Of a stretch of DNA of 64,000 nucleotides, positions 1 to 8,178 are shown one piece after another. The stretch spans positions 1 through 64,000 of the forward strand of contig JAQQAR010000015.1 in assembly GCA_028532765.1 (NCBI GenBank). The letters run 5' to 3'. The position numbers and the translations under genes were made by a program. Under the pieces are notes generated by a model. It was not told where the DNA came from. It worked only from the letters and a program-made list of their open reading frames with translations, and did no database searches. Source of the stretch: Sphaerochaetaceae bacterium. Lineage in GTDB: Bacteria > Spirochaetota > Spirochaetia > Sphaerochaetales > Sphaerochaetaceae. Numbering within the stretch: position 1 is the first letter of the stretch; the number at the start of each line of letters is the position of its first letter.

Positions 1-169
1 TCGTCTAAAACAGAAGAACCAATCCCTCTTGTTTTCTTGAGGTATGGACTATACCACAAAGGCAGGCAGGAAATCCCCTTCCTGCTTCAATGTGACAAAG
101 TCCCTTTCATTACCTCAGGACAATATCACTTCCTAATGAGACGTCTTACAGATACTTGTATTTAACCAC
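1..169. other. Intergenic stretch, no gene recognised
   Basis: I see no convincing coding region here. There is a perfect 7-bp inverted repeat (66-72 with 79-85, six-base loop), but no T-run follows it on either strand, so it is not a clear terminator. A short inverted repeat GGTAT/ATACC lies at about 43-57; on the minus strand it contains TATAGT and could belong to a promoter for a leftward gene outside the window. Nothing more can be supported. Confidence 0.5.
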
Positions 170-198
170 TTGACCGCATCTCCAAGTTTCCCTATACT
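170..198 (+). promoter_or_regulatory. sigma-70-type promoter of metY-metA
   Basis: TTGACC at 170-175, a 17-base spacer and TATACT at 193-198. This is a near-consensus promoter and predicts transcription start near 205, leaving an untranslated leader of about 240 bases before metY. Confidence 0.75.
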
Positions 199-204
199 TG
201 CTCC

Positions 205-445
205 AATCCCTAGCCATTCGGTAGGTAATTTCTTGAAGGAGGCACATCAATGATGCAAAGCATGCAAGACAGTATTGAATCTGACATGTGCCAAAACGCA
301 CTCGCCTAAGACCTTCAAGGAATCATCATGAAACATGCAAAACATCCACGTTGTGGGTCGGTAACCGACCACATGCGAGGCTTCTGAACAGTATCCCACA
401 GACCCGGCGTAGCCAGGTCCCTATCATTTCATTCAGGAGCAACCC
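205..445 (+). promoter_or_regulatory. Long structured 5' leader of metY-metA, candidate riboswitch
   Basis: The leader folds into a closed domain: 232-239 pairs with 312-319 (8 bp) and encloses 241-247 paired with 286-292 (7 bp), extended inside by 247-251 with 274-278 and a small ATGC/GCAT hairpin at 253-263. Downstream, 356-361 can pair with 365-370, but the overlapping segment 352-357 can instead pair with 395-400, so two structures compete. A last hairpin (401-404 with 416-419, 406-408 with 412-414) stands just before the ribosome binding site. I looked for the SAM-I core and other SAM riboswitch signatures that I know and did not find them. Control by SAM or a related metabolite is inferred only from the genes downstream. 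Confidence 0.45.
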
Positions 446-1747
446 ATGAAAAACAATAATACCTACCACTTTGAAACCCTAGCCCTGCATGCAGGACAAG
501 AACAAGCAGACAGTGCAACCGGATCCCGCGCAGTACCCATCTACCAGACCACCAGCTATGTCTTTGACAGCTGCGATGACGCTGAATCCCTTTTCAACCT
601 CTCCAAGGCTGGGAACATCTACACAAGGCTTGGAAACCCAACCCAGGAAGTATTTGAGAATCGAATGGCCCAACTTGAGGGCGGTGTTGGGGCTCTGGCT
701 GTTGCCAGCGGGTCTGCTGCCATCACGCTCTCCATACTCAACCTTGCAAAAAACCAGGACCATATCGTTTCAGCGAAGACCATCTACGGAGGAACCTACA
801 ACCTGTTTGCTCATACGCTCCCTGAGTGGGGTATCACGACCACCTTTGTTGATGCCACTAATATCGCAGACGTTGAGAAAGCTATCCAGGACAACACCAA
901 GGCGCTGTTCGTTGAGTCCATCGGTAACCCGAATGCCACCCTCTGTGACCTCAAGGCTTTGGCCGACCTTGCCCATAGCCATAAGATCCCTCTTGTGGTG
1001 GACAACACCTTCGCAACCCCCTATCTGCTTCGTCCCATCGAGCATGGTGCTGACATAGTCGTGCACTCTGCAACAAAGTTCATAGGCGGCCACGGGACAT
1101 CCCTCGGTGGTATCATTATTGACAGCGGAAACTTCGACTGGAAACAGAGCGGAAAGTTCCCATCGGTAACAGAACCGAACGACAGCTATCATGGATTGAG
1201 TTTCCTTGATGCTGCAGGGAAGGCTGCCTGGATTACCAAGGCACGTACCGTACTGCTCAGGGACACTGGACCGTGCATTGCCCCACTGAATGCATTCCTG
1301 TTCCTCCAGGGGCTGGAAACCCTTCCCCTACGTCTGGAGAGACATGTACAGAATACACTCAAGGTAGTCGAATTCCTCGCTGGTCATCCTTGCGTTGCAA
1401 AAGTACAGCATCCCAGTCTGAAAGATAACCCGTACCACACACTCTACAAGCACTACTTCCCTAAAGGTGGTATCTCTATCTTCACCTTTGATATCAAGGG
1501 AACAGGAGCGGATGCAAAGGCCTTCATTGACCGGTTGGAGATTTTCAGCCTTCTTGCCAATGTAGCAGACGTTAAATCACTGGTAATCCATCCTGGAACC
1601 ACTACCCACTCCCAACTCACCAAGGAAGAGCTGGAGAGTCAGGGTATCTCAGAGACCACAGTACGGCTCTCGATTGGCTGTGAACATATCGATGACTTGC
1701 TTGCAGACCTGTCTCAGGCACTTGGGGAGGACTCATCATGCCAGTGA
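446..1747 (+). CDS. metY: O-acetylhomoserine sulfhydrylase (O-acetylhomoserine aminocarboxypropyltransferase)
   Basis: A PLP enzyme of the Cys/Met metabolism family that makes homocysteine from O-acetyl-L-homoserine and sulfide in the cytoplasm. The PLP lysine is K211 in [10 protein letters not shown], and the N-terminal phosphate-binding SGSAA segment lies near 88-92. At 433 residues it has the usual length of the MetY group, longer than cystathionine gamma-synthases. The ATG at 446 follows AGGAG at normal distance. The 3' end overlaps metA by 10 bases, so the two are translationally coupled. The pairing with a MetA that appears acetyl-specific supports MetY over a gamma-synthase. A long structured leader stands before it. 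Confidence 0.95.
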   Translation: MKNNNTYHFETLALHAGQEQADSATGSRAVPIYQTTSYVFDSCDDAESLFNLSKAGNIYTRLGNPTQEVFENRMAQLEGGVGALAVASGSAAITLSILNLAKNQDHIVSAKTIYGGTYNLFAHTLPEWGITTTFVDATNIADVEKAIQDNTKALFVESIGNPNATLCDLKALADLAHSHKIPLVVDNTFATPYLLRPIEHGADIVVHSATKFIGGHGTSLGGIIIDSGNFDWKQSGKFPSVTEPNDSYHGLSFLDAAGKAAWITKARTVLLRDTGPCIAPLNAFLFLQGLETLPLRLERHVQNTLKVVEFLAGHPCVAKVQHPSLKDNPYHTLYKHYFPKGGISIFTFDIKGTGADAKAFIDRLEIFSLLANVADVKSLVIHPGTTTHSQLTKEELESQGISETTVRLSIGCEHIDDLLADLSQALGEDSSCQ

Positions 1748-2655
1748 CCATCCCAAAGGACCTCCCTGCCGCTGAGGTCCTCAAACAGGAAAATATCTTT
1801 TTCATGACCGCGGAGAGGGCTATCCACCAGGATATCCGCCCACTCAAGGTCGCCATCCTCAACCTTATGCCCAACAAGATGAGGACAGAGGAGCAGTTTC
1901 TCCGTCTTCTCGGCAACACGGCTCTGCAGGTGGAAATAACCTTCCTCACCACAGCAAGCTATAAAAGCAAACATACCCCTTCTTCCTACCTGAAGGCATT
2001 TTACCAGACCTTTGACCATGTGAAGGAGGAGCACTTCGATGCTCTCATCATCACAGGGAGCCCTGTGGAAACCCTCGCATTCGAGGAAGTTGCATACTGG
2101 CAGGAGCTGGAGACAATCCTCCGCTGGGCCGATAAGCATGTGTTTGCCTCATTGTTCGTGTGTTGGGCTGCGCAGGCAGCCCTCTACCACTACTATGGCA
2201 TCGGGAAACAGGTGTTGGACCAGAAGCTCTCAGGCATCTACCGTCATACGGTACTGGAGAGGAATCATCCACTGGTACGTGGCTTTGATGACCAATTCTG
2301 GGCACCCCATTCCAGGCATACCACACTCGATGAGGAGAGCCTGGCAAAGCATAATGATATCCAGATCCTTGCAACCAGTGAGGAAGCAGGAGTCTATCTG
2401 GCGGCAAGCCAGAATGGGAGGCAGGTGTATGTCACTGGGCATAGTGAATATGACGAGAAAACTCTCCTTGATGAGTACACGAGAGACCGAAAGGCAGGGA
2501 TCGATGCCCAGCTTCCGGTCAACTACGTAAAAGGAGATGATCCTACCGGAGAAATTCAGGTTACCTGGAGAGGCCATGCAAACCTATTGTTCAGCAACTG
2601 GCTGAACTACCATGTTTACCAGAACACTCCCTATCACTTGGAGGAACTTGACTGA
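1738..2655 (+). CDS. metA: Homoserine O-acetyltransferase (MetA family)
   Basis: Transfers an acyl group from acyl-CoA to L-homoserine, the first committed step of methionine synthesis. The catalytic cysteine is C142 in VCWAAQA, and the H235/E237 pair is in GHSEYDE. Residue 111 is Glu; in this family Glu at this place is linked to acetyl-CoA use and Gly to succinyl-CoA, so the enzyme is predicted to make O-acetylhomoserine for the adjacent MetY, despite the common 'succinyltransferase' label. Length 305 is normal. The start has GGGGAGG seven bases upstream, inside the metY end. The last 22 bases overlap the tail of the opposite-strand phosphorylase gene. Confidence 0.94.
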   Translation: MPVTIPKDLPAAEVLKQENIFFMTAERAIHQDIRPLKVAILNLMPNKMRTEEQFLRLLGNTALQVEITFLTTASYKSKHTPSSYLKAFYQTFDHVKEEHFDALIITGSPVETLAFEEVAYWQELETILRWADKHVFASLFVCWAAQAALYHYYGIGKQVLDQKLSGIYRHTVLERNHPLVRGFDDQFWAPHSRHTTLDEESLAKHNDIQILATSEEAGVYLAASQNGRQVYVTGHSEYDEKTLLDEYTRDRKAGIDAQLPVNYVKGDDPTGEIQVTWRGHANLLFSNWLNYHVYQNTPYHLEELD

Positions 2656-3353
2656 AGCACGTTGCGGCAGAGCTCAGTCATTCTACCCTTCAACGAGGCA
2701 ATCTGCTCGTCGGTAATGAACGTAACCTGACCATGCTCGACCCCTGCTGCCCAGTTGATACTGTAGGCAAGGGCGAGCGTGGATATGCCTACCTCACGAA
2801 GCAGGGAAACCTCTGTTGCCAAGGTCATACCTACCGTATCGCCACCGATATGGCGAAGGTAACGAATTTCAGCGGGGGTTTCCAGTCTCGGCCCATTGGT
2901 GCAGATGTACACGCCTGCATCCAGGAGGGAATCATCCTCCTTAAGTATACGTGATCTCAACGAGGGATCGAAAACCTCATCCATAGACGTATGGACCACC
3001 CCGCTTGCCCCTCCTATGAAGAAGGTATGGTCTCTCCCGGAGGAGAGGTCAATAAAATCACTGACCAAACCAACCTTTCCTGGAGGTAATTTCTCAGTGA
3101 TGGAACCTACTGCATAGATACCAATAGCATGGGTCACCCCAAGCATCTCAAGCGCCTTGATGTTAGCACGATAGTTGATCAGGTGAGGAGGGTTTGAATG
3201 GTCGGACCCATGGCGTGGAAGAAAGACCAAGGAAGCATCCTTGCCCTTACCAACGAACAATTCAACATCTCCGTAGGGAGTATTCACTACCTTCCGCTGT
3301 GAATCGATCCCTTCCAGGGTATCGACTCCGGTGCCACCAATAATTGCTTTCAT
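2634..3353 (-). CDS. MTAP-family nucleoside phosphorylase, probably S-methyl-5'-thioinosine phosphorylase
   Basis: Cleaves a 5'-methylthio-purine nucleoside with phosphate to the base and 5-methylthioribose-1-phosphate. Family marks are GGTGVDTLEG at the N-terminus, RHGSDHSNPP at 48-56, and GPRLETPAEIR at 154-164. In MTA phosphorylases a D-x-D pair binds the 6-amino group of adenine; here the matching place reads N200-W-A202 in SINWAAG, the pattern of 6-oxopurine (methylthioinosine) enzymes. Substrate choice is therefore an inference from two residues. The ATG overlaps the mtnA stop (ATGA). It is the last gene of a three-gene operon with mtnA and a deaminase, and its end overlaps metA tail to tail. 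Confidence 0.85.
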   Translation of the reverse strand: MKAIIGGTGVDTLEGIDSQRKVVNTPYGDVELFVGKGKDASLVFLPRHGSDHSNPPHLINYRANIKALEMLGVTHAIGIYAVGSITEKLPPGKVGLVSDFIDLSSGRDHTFFIGGASGVVHTSMDEVFDPSLRSRILKEDDSLLDAGVYICTNGPRLETPAEIRYLRHIGGDTVGMTLATEVSLLREVGISTLALAYSINWAAGVEHGQVTFITDEQIASLKGRMTELCRNVLQSSSSK

Positions 3354-4357
3354 TGAAAATTCCTCTTGATTTCTTCCGGTTTAAGTACACCCTTACCCGT
3401 AACAACCCCTGTTACCAGATCAGGGGAAATGATATCAAAGGCTGGGTAGAGTGCCTTCATTCCATCTGAGGAGGTAGGGCTTCCCATGTACTGGGTTACC
3501 TCCTCGGCCGAGCGCCACTCCATCTGTATACCGCTTGCATCCATTTTTGTTGGATCAGGGGATACGGAAAAAGCATAATAGGGAACCTTGAAACGTTTCG
3601 CTGCTATGGCATTGCCCAGTGTCCCCACCTTGTTCACCACGGTCCCGTCCATGCAGACCAAGTCAGCGGCGGTCATGTAGAGATTTGCCTCTCCTGTTCC
3701 AAGGAACGTTGCCCCCATCCCATCGGTGATCACACTGACATCGATACCCATCTCCTGGAGAGAGGGAGCGGTAAGCCGACTTCCCTGCAAATACGGTCTG
3801 GTCTCGGGGACAAAAACCCTGATCTCTTTTCCCTCCTCCTTTGCATACGCAAGGGAGAGGAGAAAGGTATGCTCAGCAAAGCAAGTGGTCAGTACCCCCG
3901 CCTTATCAGGAATGAGAGAACTTCCAGCTCTACCAAGTTGGTGGTAGAGCTTATCAAAAGCCTCTTTCCTTGCTTCCACCAGTGGCTCTACCTGCTCAAT
4001 AAAACCAGGGTTTCCTCGCAGTTCATCGAGAAGGGAAAGCAAGGTCCGTTTCATTGTGGTATTGGTTGGACGAGAAGCAATAAGCTGTGCGGCTGCAATT
4101 TCAAGCTCTCTGAACTCCTTCTCAACTGAACCTTCTTTCATCTGCTCTGCAACAAAGACCATTGCAGTGAGGGCAACCTCCAGAGGTCCCCCTCCCTGAG
4201 TGACCATCCTCTTCAGGGCAGAGGCAATCTCAGGGATAGAGGAGCAACGCTCAAAGCGTTTTTCAAACGGGTAAACCCGTCTATCCCCGATCAGGAGATG
4301 CTTACCCTCAATTCGAGCGATATTCTCACTCCTGAGGAGGTAAGGCAGGGTGATCAT
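3350..4357 (-). CDS. mtnA: S-methyl-5-thioribose-1-phosphate isomerase
   Basis: Member of the eIF2B-like MtnA family; converts methylthioribose-1-phosphate to the ribulose-1-phosphate in methionine salvage. Visible marks are the GGGPLEVA segment, the catalytic-type cysteine in TTCFAEHTF, RPYLQGSRLTA, the aspartate in CMDGTVVNKVGT and the C-terminal YPAFDIISPDLV. I place the start at the ATG at 4357, whose A is the last base of the upstream stop (TGATG), not at the TTG one codon earlier. No mtnB, mtnC, mtnD or class II aldolase follows in the window, so the fate of the product is unknown. A ribose-1,5-bisphosphate isomerase role is a less likely alternative. Confidence 0.9.
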   Translation of the reverse strand: MITLPYLLRSENIARIEGKHLLIGDRRVYPFEKRFERCSSIPEIASALKRMVTQGGGPLEVALTAMVFVAEQMKEGSVEKEFRELEIAAAQLIASRPTNTTMKRTLLSLLDELRGNPGFIEQVEPLVEARKEAFDKLYHQLGRAGSSLIPDKAGVLTTCFAEHTFLLSLAYAKEEGKEIRVFVPETRPYLQGSRLTAPSLQEMGIDVSVITDGMGATFLGTGEANLYMTAADLVCMDGTVVNKVGTLGNAIAAKRFKVPYYAFSVSPDPTKMDASGIQMEWRSAEEVTQYMGSPTSSDGMKALYPAFDIISPDLVTGVVTGKGVLKPEEIKRNFQ

Positions 4358-4866
4358 CAATGTACCCAGAAAGAGAGATGATCTTCTACGATTGCCTTGA
4401 GCAATGCTTCATCCTCTGCAGGCCCTACCACTTCCATGTCCTTCTGTCCATGGGAAAGAACCTCATGACTGGGAAGGTTGAATGTGGGATTCTGCTCATC
4501 GGCTCCGGTCAGCTCAAGAAGTTTCTCCTCAGTAATACCAAAGACAAGCCTTTTTACATTGGTCCAGTACATTGCTCCGGTACACATAACGCATGGCTCA
4601 GCATTCGTATAGAGCGAGCACGTTGCTAGAAACTGGGGGTCGTACAGCTTGCTTGCCTTGAAGAGCAGAAGGGTCTCTGCATGCATTGCAGAACCGCCTT
4701 CCTCGAAATCATTCATCTGCTCAAGCAGGATCTTGCCATCCTTGTCGGCCAACAAGGCACCAAAGGGATGGTTACCTTTCTCTTTTGCCTGATGGGCAAT
4801 TCTGACTGTTTCATACAACAGCTGTATATCTTGTTCATTGGGTTTCTTTCTTGTGATGATAGGCAT
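4357..4866 (-). CDS. CDA-fold nucleoside/base deaminase
   Basis: A 169-residue zinc deaminase of the cytidine deaminase superfamily: H62-A-E64 supplies the zinc histidine and proton-shuttle glutamate, and C92-V-M-C95 supplies the other two zinc ligands. Length and the TNAEPCVMC context resemble guanine deaminase and TadA-like proteins. It is the first gene of the operon with the phosphorylase and mtnA. As the phosphorylase pocket looks suited to 6-oxopurines, this protein may deaminate methylthioadenosine to methylthioinosine; that is inference. Guanine deaminase is the conservative alternative. The ATG has GAGAGGAG upstream at normal spacing. Confidence 0.8.
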   Translation of the reverse strand: MPIITRKKPNEQDIQLLYETVRIAHQAKEKGNHPFGALLADKDGKILLEQMNDFEEGGSAMHAETLLLFKASKLYDPQFLATCSLYTNAEPCVMCTGAMYWTNVKRLVFGITEEKLLELTGADEQNPTFNLPSHEVLSHGQKDMEVVGPAEDEALLKAIVEDHLSFWVH

Positions 4867-5017
4867 GATAGCTCCTCTCTTATTAGTATCCCTACCCTAT
4901 CATGAGAGGCTGGGGATGACAATCAGATGCAAGTACATAAAACTTCATGAACCGGATATCTAGTGTCAAGACAAGGGCTAATGGCATGTATTTCATGGTA
5001 CTGAAAATCTTATTGCA

Positions 5018-5046
5018 TTGACGTTTCTTAAAAGAGCACGTACATT
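5018..5046 (+). promoter_or_regulatory. Promoter of the FKBP gene
   Basis: TTGACG at 5018-5023, a 17-base spacer and TACATT at 5041-5046, with the ribosome binding site AAAAAGG about 30 bases further on. Confidence 0.6.
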
Positions 5047-5090
5047 AGAGTAAGTTGCAAGAAGCAACGAACATACAAAAAGGAATGACT

Positions 5091-6344
5091 ATGAACAAAC
5101 CTAATCGAACAAAAATGATTGTGACCTTGTTGGTGATGATGCTCATCTCCACTGCACTGTTTGCAGCTGGGGCAAAAGAAGCCCATCCCGATGCAGTCAC
5201 TGTGCGAGTACTTTCCGCTTTCGACCAGCAAGGCCAGAAAGCTTTTACTGTCAGGACCTTGGAAAACGTGGACTTTGTCTTCATGACAAATAATATGACA
5301 GAGTCAACATACCCCATTGCATCGCTTTCACGAGGTGACTATCTGGAAGTTGTGGTAGAGAATGGCATTGCCTCACATATCCGCTACATCAACCCCTTGG
5401 TTGCTACCGGTGTACTTCCCTACAACATCAGCACTGCACAGGCAACAGAACTGGAGAGCCTTGAAGACCGTTTCAGCTACACCTATGGATTTATGCTGAT
5501 CCAGTCTTTTGCAAACCAGGGATTGTTCTTTGATGCTGGATACTATGTAAAGGGTGCCCTCGATGGATACAAGGACTCCCAGAGCGATTCAATGAGTGGA
5601 TATTACACCCTTGAAGAGCTGTACGCTAATGTCGAGCAGTATCAGGCAGAAATCTGGAGCCTCGGTCTAGCCCAAACCGATTATGGCAAGTCCTATGACA
5701 GTATCGATGATGTAAGGGGTCTGAATAAGCCTGAGGGAATTGCAGACGCCTTCAGTTACACCTATGGTTACCTGTTGGCACTGAATATGTCCGGTCAGGG
5801 CATCCATGTAAATGGAGACCTCTATGCAAGCGGAGCCTTGGACTATGCATGCGGCAATCATCTGTTGATGAATGAGGCTGAAATGCAGACTGCCTTCATC
5901 GAATACCAGGCGGAACTGGAAAAAGAGTACGATGCATGGCTTGCTGAAGTTGCAGTAACCAACCTTGAGGAAGCTGAGGCTTTCCTGGAACAGAACAAGT
6001 CCAATGATGGTGTCATCACCACAGCCAGTGGCCTGCAATATCAGGTATTGACCCCTGCAGAAGGAAAGAAGCCTACAACGAGTGATACCGTAGAGGTAAA
6101 CTACCAGCTCCAAATGGTTGACGGGACTGTCATCGAGAGTTCCTATGATCGAGGGGAGACCGCTCACTTCCCTGTAGGTGGGTTGATCGATGGATTCACT
6201 GAAGCGCTGCTTACCATGAACACCGGAAGTGTGGTAAGGACCTGGATTCACCCAAGCCTTGGCTATGGTGAAGCAGGAACTGATACCATTCTCCCCAATG
6301 CACTGCTTGTCTTTGACATTGAGCTCGTCGGTATCGACAACTAA
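5091..6344 (+). CDS. Secreted FKBP-type peptidyl-prolyl isomerase with duplicated N-terminal domain
   Basis: Predicted extracytoplasmic folding helper. I choose the ATG at 5091 (417 aa) because AAAAAGG lies seven bases before it; an in-frame ATG 36 bases upstream has no such site. Residues 9-26 are a signal peptide ending ALFAAG, without a lipobox cysteine. Residues 35-105 form a beta-rich region not usual for FkpA/Mip proteins. Two repeats follow, each beginning FSYTYG (about 128-160 and 221-255), like a doubled FKBP_N dimerisation domain. The FKBP catalytic domain runs from about 313 to 415 with DGTVIESSYDRG, GLIDGFTEAL and HPSLGYGEAG. It is a single-gene unit closed by a strong terminator. 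Confidence 0.88.
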   Translation: MNKPNRTKMIVTLLVMMLISTALFAAGAKEAHPDAVTVRVLSAFDQQGQKAFTVRTLENVDFVFMTNNMTESTYPIASLSRGDYLEVVVENGIASHIRYINPLVATGVLPYNISTAQATELESLEDRFSYTYGFMLIQSFANQGLFFDAGYYVKGALDGYKDSQSDSMSGYYTLEELYANVEQYQAEIWSLGLAQTDYGKSYDSIDDVRGLNKPEGIADAFSYTYGYLLALNMSGQGIHVNGDLYASGALDYACGNHLLMNEAEMQTAFIEYQAELEKEYDAWLAEVAVTNLEEAEAFLEQNKSNDGVITTASGLQYQVLTPAEGKKPTTSDTVEVNYQLQMVDGTVIESSYDRGETAHFPVGGLIDGFTEALLTMNTGSVVRTWIHPSLGYGEAGTDTILPNALLVFDIELVGIDN

Positions 6345-6365
6345 ATATCTCTTTCTTGATTATAC

Positions 6366-6396
6366 CGGGCCATGGATCGTATCCGTGGCCCGTTTT
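6366..6396 (+). terminator. Rho-independent terminator after the FKBP gene
   Basis: A 12-bp stem (6366-6377 with 6381-6392, one G-T pair), three-base loop CGT and a TTTT tail. It contains an ATG at 6372 that is in frame with the next gene but cannot be its natural start. Confidence 0.9.
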
Positions 6397-6437
6397 CGTT
6401 ACTAGGCATCCAACCCTACTTTGGATATACTGATTTT

Positions 6438-7094
6438 ATGTCGGAAACCATAAGCAGCCAATTGATTGATCATATCTATGACACCCTACGGGACCAGATT
6501 CGAAGTGGAGCACTCCCTGGGGGCACAAAGCTCTCTGAAAATACATTGGCAGCAACATTTGCTTGCAGCAGGACTCCGGTAAGAGAGGCCCTCAAGCGCT
6601 TGGACCAGGATGGGTTTGTGGTTACCATCGCCCACAGCGGAACCTATGTAAAAGACCTGACCATGCAGGAATACCAGCATCTGACTGAGGTACGAGCATA
6701 CCTCGAAGCTCTTGCCATACGATCTGCCTGTGAACAACATGCTGATGCAAGTGCCTTGGAGCAAATTCTTGATACCATGGATGGCTTGATAGAAGAAAAA
6801 GGGCCTTTCCACATACAAAAATTCAGTGAACTGCACTATCGGTTCCACTTTGAGCTGGTATCGCTTGCAGGCAATGACCTACTCACCCTCACCTACAGCC
6901 GGTTGAATCTCGGGGAGGCTGCCTTGCTGTTCAACCAGACATTGAATAAGCGTGGACTGAAAAAGACCCAGGAGGAGCATAGGAAGCTGGTTTCAGCAAT
7001 CAAGAGCCATGACGCAATAAAAGGCGAGCGTTTCATGCTCGCCCATCTCTGGAGAAAACGTAATCAGTTCAAGAAGCAGGATCAGGAAGGGTAA
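6438..7094 (+). CDS. GntR-family regulator, FadR/FCD subfamily
   Basis: Winged-helix DNA-binding domain at about residues 5-70 (LSENTLAATFACSRTPVREALKRLDQDGF) followed by an all-helical FCD ligand domain with EVRAYLEALAIR, FHFELVSLAGN and EEHRKLVSAI, which should bind a small organic acid or sugar acid. The start at 6438 is chosen over 6372, which lies inside a terminator. No ribosome binding site precedes it; TATACT ends six bases before the ATG, which fits a leaderless mRNA. The 3' end overlaps the opposite-strand YhcH gene by 26 bases. Its ligand and targets are not shown by the sequence. Confidence 0.9.
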   Translation: MSETISSQLIDHIYDTLRDQIRSGALPGGTKLSENTLAATFACSRTPVREALKRLDQDGFVVTIAHSGTYVKDLTMQEYQHLTEVRAYLEALAIRSACEQHADASALEQILDTMDGLIEEKGPFHIQKFSELHYRFHFELVSLAGNDLLTLTYSRLNLGEAALLFNQTLNKRGLKKTQEEHRKLVSAIKSHDAIKGERFMLAHLWRKRNQFKKQDQEG

Positions 7095-7458
7095 AAACCA
7101 CCTTCTTGACCTTGGTCTGCATAGTTCGATTCTGCTTGTGACGGAAACGCTCTCCCTTCCTAAGCAGGACAAACAGGCCAGTGGTACACTGAGTCACCAC
7201 CTCCACCAATGCCTCACGCTGTAGGCTGAGTATCTCTTCCCCTTCCAGGAGAATATGCACCTGGTTGCCACGAGCTTGATCTAGTTCCCCTGCCACCGAA
7301 CTCTCATACTCCATCACTTGATAGGAAATGCCATCAACTGTATAGGTTCCTTCTTCATTGTCGTAGGGAATACTACGATCCATTATGGTGATAATACCCT
7401 GCATCGCAGGATGCAGGGCACGATACCATTCAAGATTATCCAAGAGATCCACAAGCAT
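7069..7458 (-). CDS. YhcH/YjgK/YiaL (EbgC-like) family protein
   Basis: A 129-residue cytoplasmic protein of the beta-barrel YhcH family (DUF386). The N-terminus MLVDLLDNLEWYRAL, the YTVDGISYQVMEYES strand pair and the C-terminal KVKKVVFTL strand are typical. It is 20-25 residues shorter than usual and the metal-site region is less conserved. Family members are found with sialic acid and uronate pathways and some bind sugar anomers, but no such genes stand next to it. The ATG overlaps the preceding stop as TGATG, so it is coupled to the kinase-like gene. Confidence 0.75.
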   Translation of the reverse strand: MLVDLLDNLEWYRALHPAMQGIITIMDRSIPYDNEEGTYTVDGISYQVMEYESSVAGELDQARGNQVHILLEGEEILSLQREALVEVVTQCTTGLFVLLRKGERFRHKQNRTMQTKVKKVVFTLPDPAS

Positions 7459-8099
7459 CAGATCGCCTTACCTTTATTTTTCTGCCAAAGCTGTTCATAA
7501 TTGATGATCTGATCCACACAGCCATCAATTCCCAGCTTTCCACTGTCAAGACTCAGATCGTAGGTACGGCACATCCCCCACTTACGATCACTGTAGTAGT
7601 TGTAGAAGTTGGCTCTCTGCTTGTCTGTTTTCAGACACACATCCTCAGCTTTCTTCTCTTCCACCTCATACACTCGGATTGCGCGCTCTGCCCTACTATC
7701 CAGATCTGCATGGATGAAGATATTGATGGTATTCTCCATCTCCCTGAGAATATAATCGGCACACCTGCCCACAATCACACAAGACCCTTCTGAGGCGAGT
7801 CGCTTGATCGTCTTGCTCTGTATGAGGAAAAGTTGGTCATTCAGCGGCATCTCAGTAACACCCAGGGCTCCACTGGCCATAGGGTAGTTACCCATAACAA
7901 GAGAGTAGAAGATACTGCTGGTCGCTTTCTCATCAGCGTTTGAGAAAAGCGCCTCACTAAGGCCGCTGTCCTGAGCACTGATCGCTATGAGTTCTTTGTC
8001 ATAGAAGGGAATTCCCAGTTTTTCCGCCAGATTCTTCCCTACTTGCCGTCCGCCGCTTCCAAACTGTCGTCCAATGGTAAATACGGTGTTTGTACTCAT
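7458..8099 (-). CDS. Cytidylate kinase-like P-loop protein
   Basis: The N-terminus IGRQFGSGGRQVGKNLAEKLG is the altered P-loop of the cytidylate kinase-like family (PF13189 type), followed by PFYDKELI and later CVIVGRCADYIL and a DSRAERAIR lid segment. These proteins are thought to phosphorylate nucleotides or other small molecules; substrate unknown. I set the start at 8099 (213 aa) because GGAGG stands eight bases upstream, while the ATG at 8114 lies before that site. It lies 80 bases downstream of the glutamyl-tRNA reductase fusion, and TATACT with an extended TGA element at 8122-8127 gives it its own promoter. Confidence 0.85.
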   Translation of the reverse strand: MSTNTVFTIGRQFGSGGRQVGKNLAEKLGIPFYDKELIAISAQDSGLSEALFSNADEKATSSIFYSLVMGNYPMASGALGVTEMPLNDQLFLIQSKTIKRLASEGSCVIVGRCADYILREMENTINIFIHADLDSRAERAIRVYEVEEKKAEDVCLKTDKQRANFYNYYSDRKWGMCRTYDLSLDSGKLGIDGCVDQIINYEQLWQKNKGKAI

Positions 8100-8178
8100 A
8101 TGAGGTCCCTCCACTACTTAGAGTATATCATACCAATGGAGAGTGTGCAGGTGCCCAACGTGCAAGATGGAGAAATAT

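Noticed and set aside
66-85. Hairpin as a terminator
   Set aside because: No T-run follows on either strand.
205-445. SAM-I riboswitch upstream of metY
   Set aside because: The conserved core bases of SAM-I are not present on either strand, so I do not name a class.
489-1058. Long open frames overlapping metY, and similar frames opposite or across pfp, asnS, murE, the acyl-CoA ligases and beta-mannosidase
   Set aside because: They are shadows of well-supported genes, have no ribosome binding sites and no recognisable protein features.
6372-6437. Upstream in-frame ATG for the GntR regulator
   Set aside because: It lies inside a 12-bp terminator hairpin of the previous gene, and the added residues are not part of the family domain.
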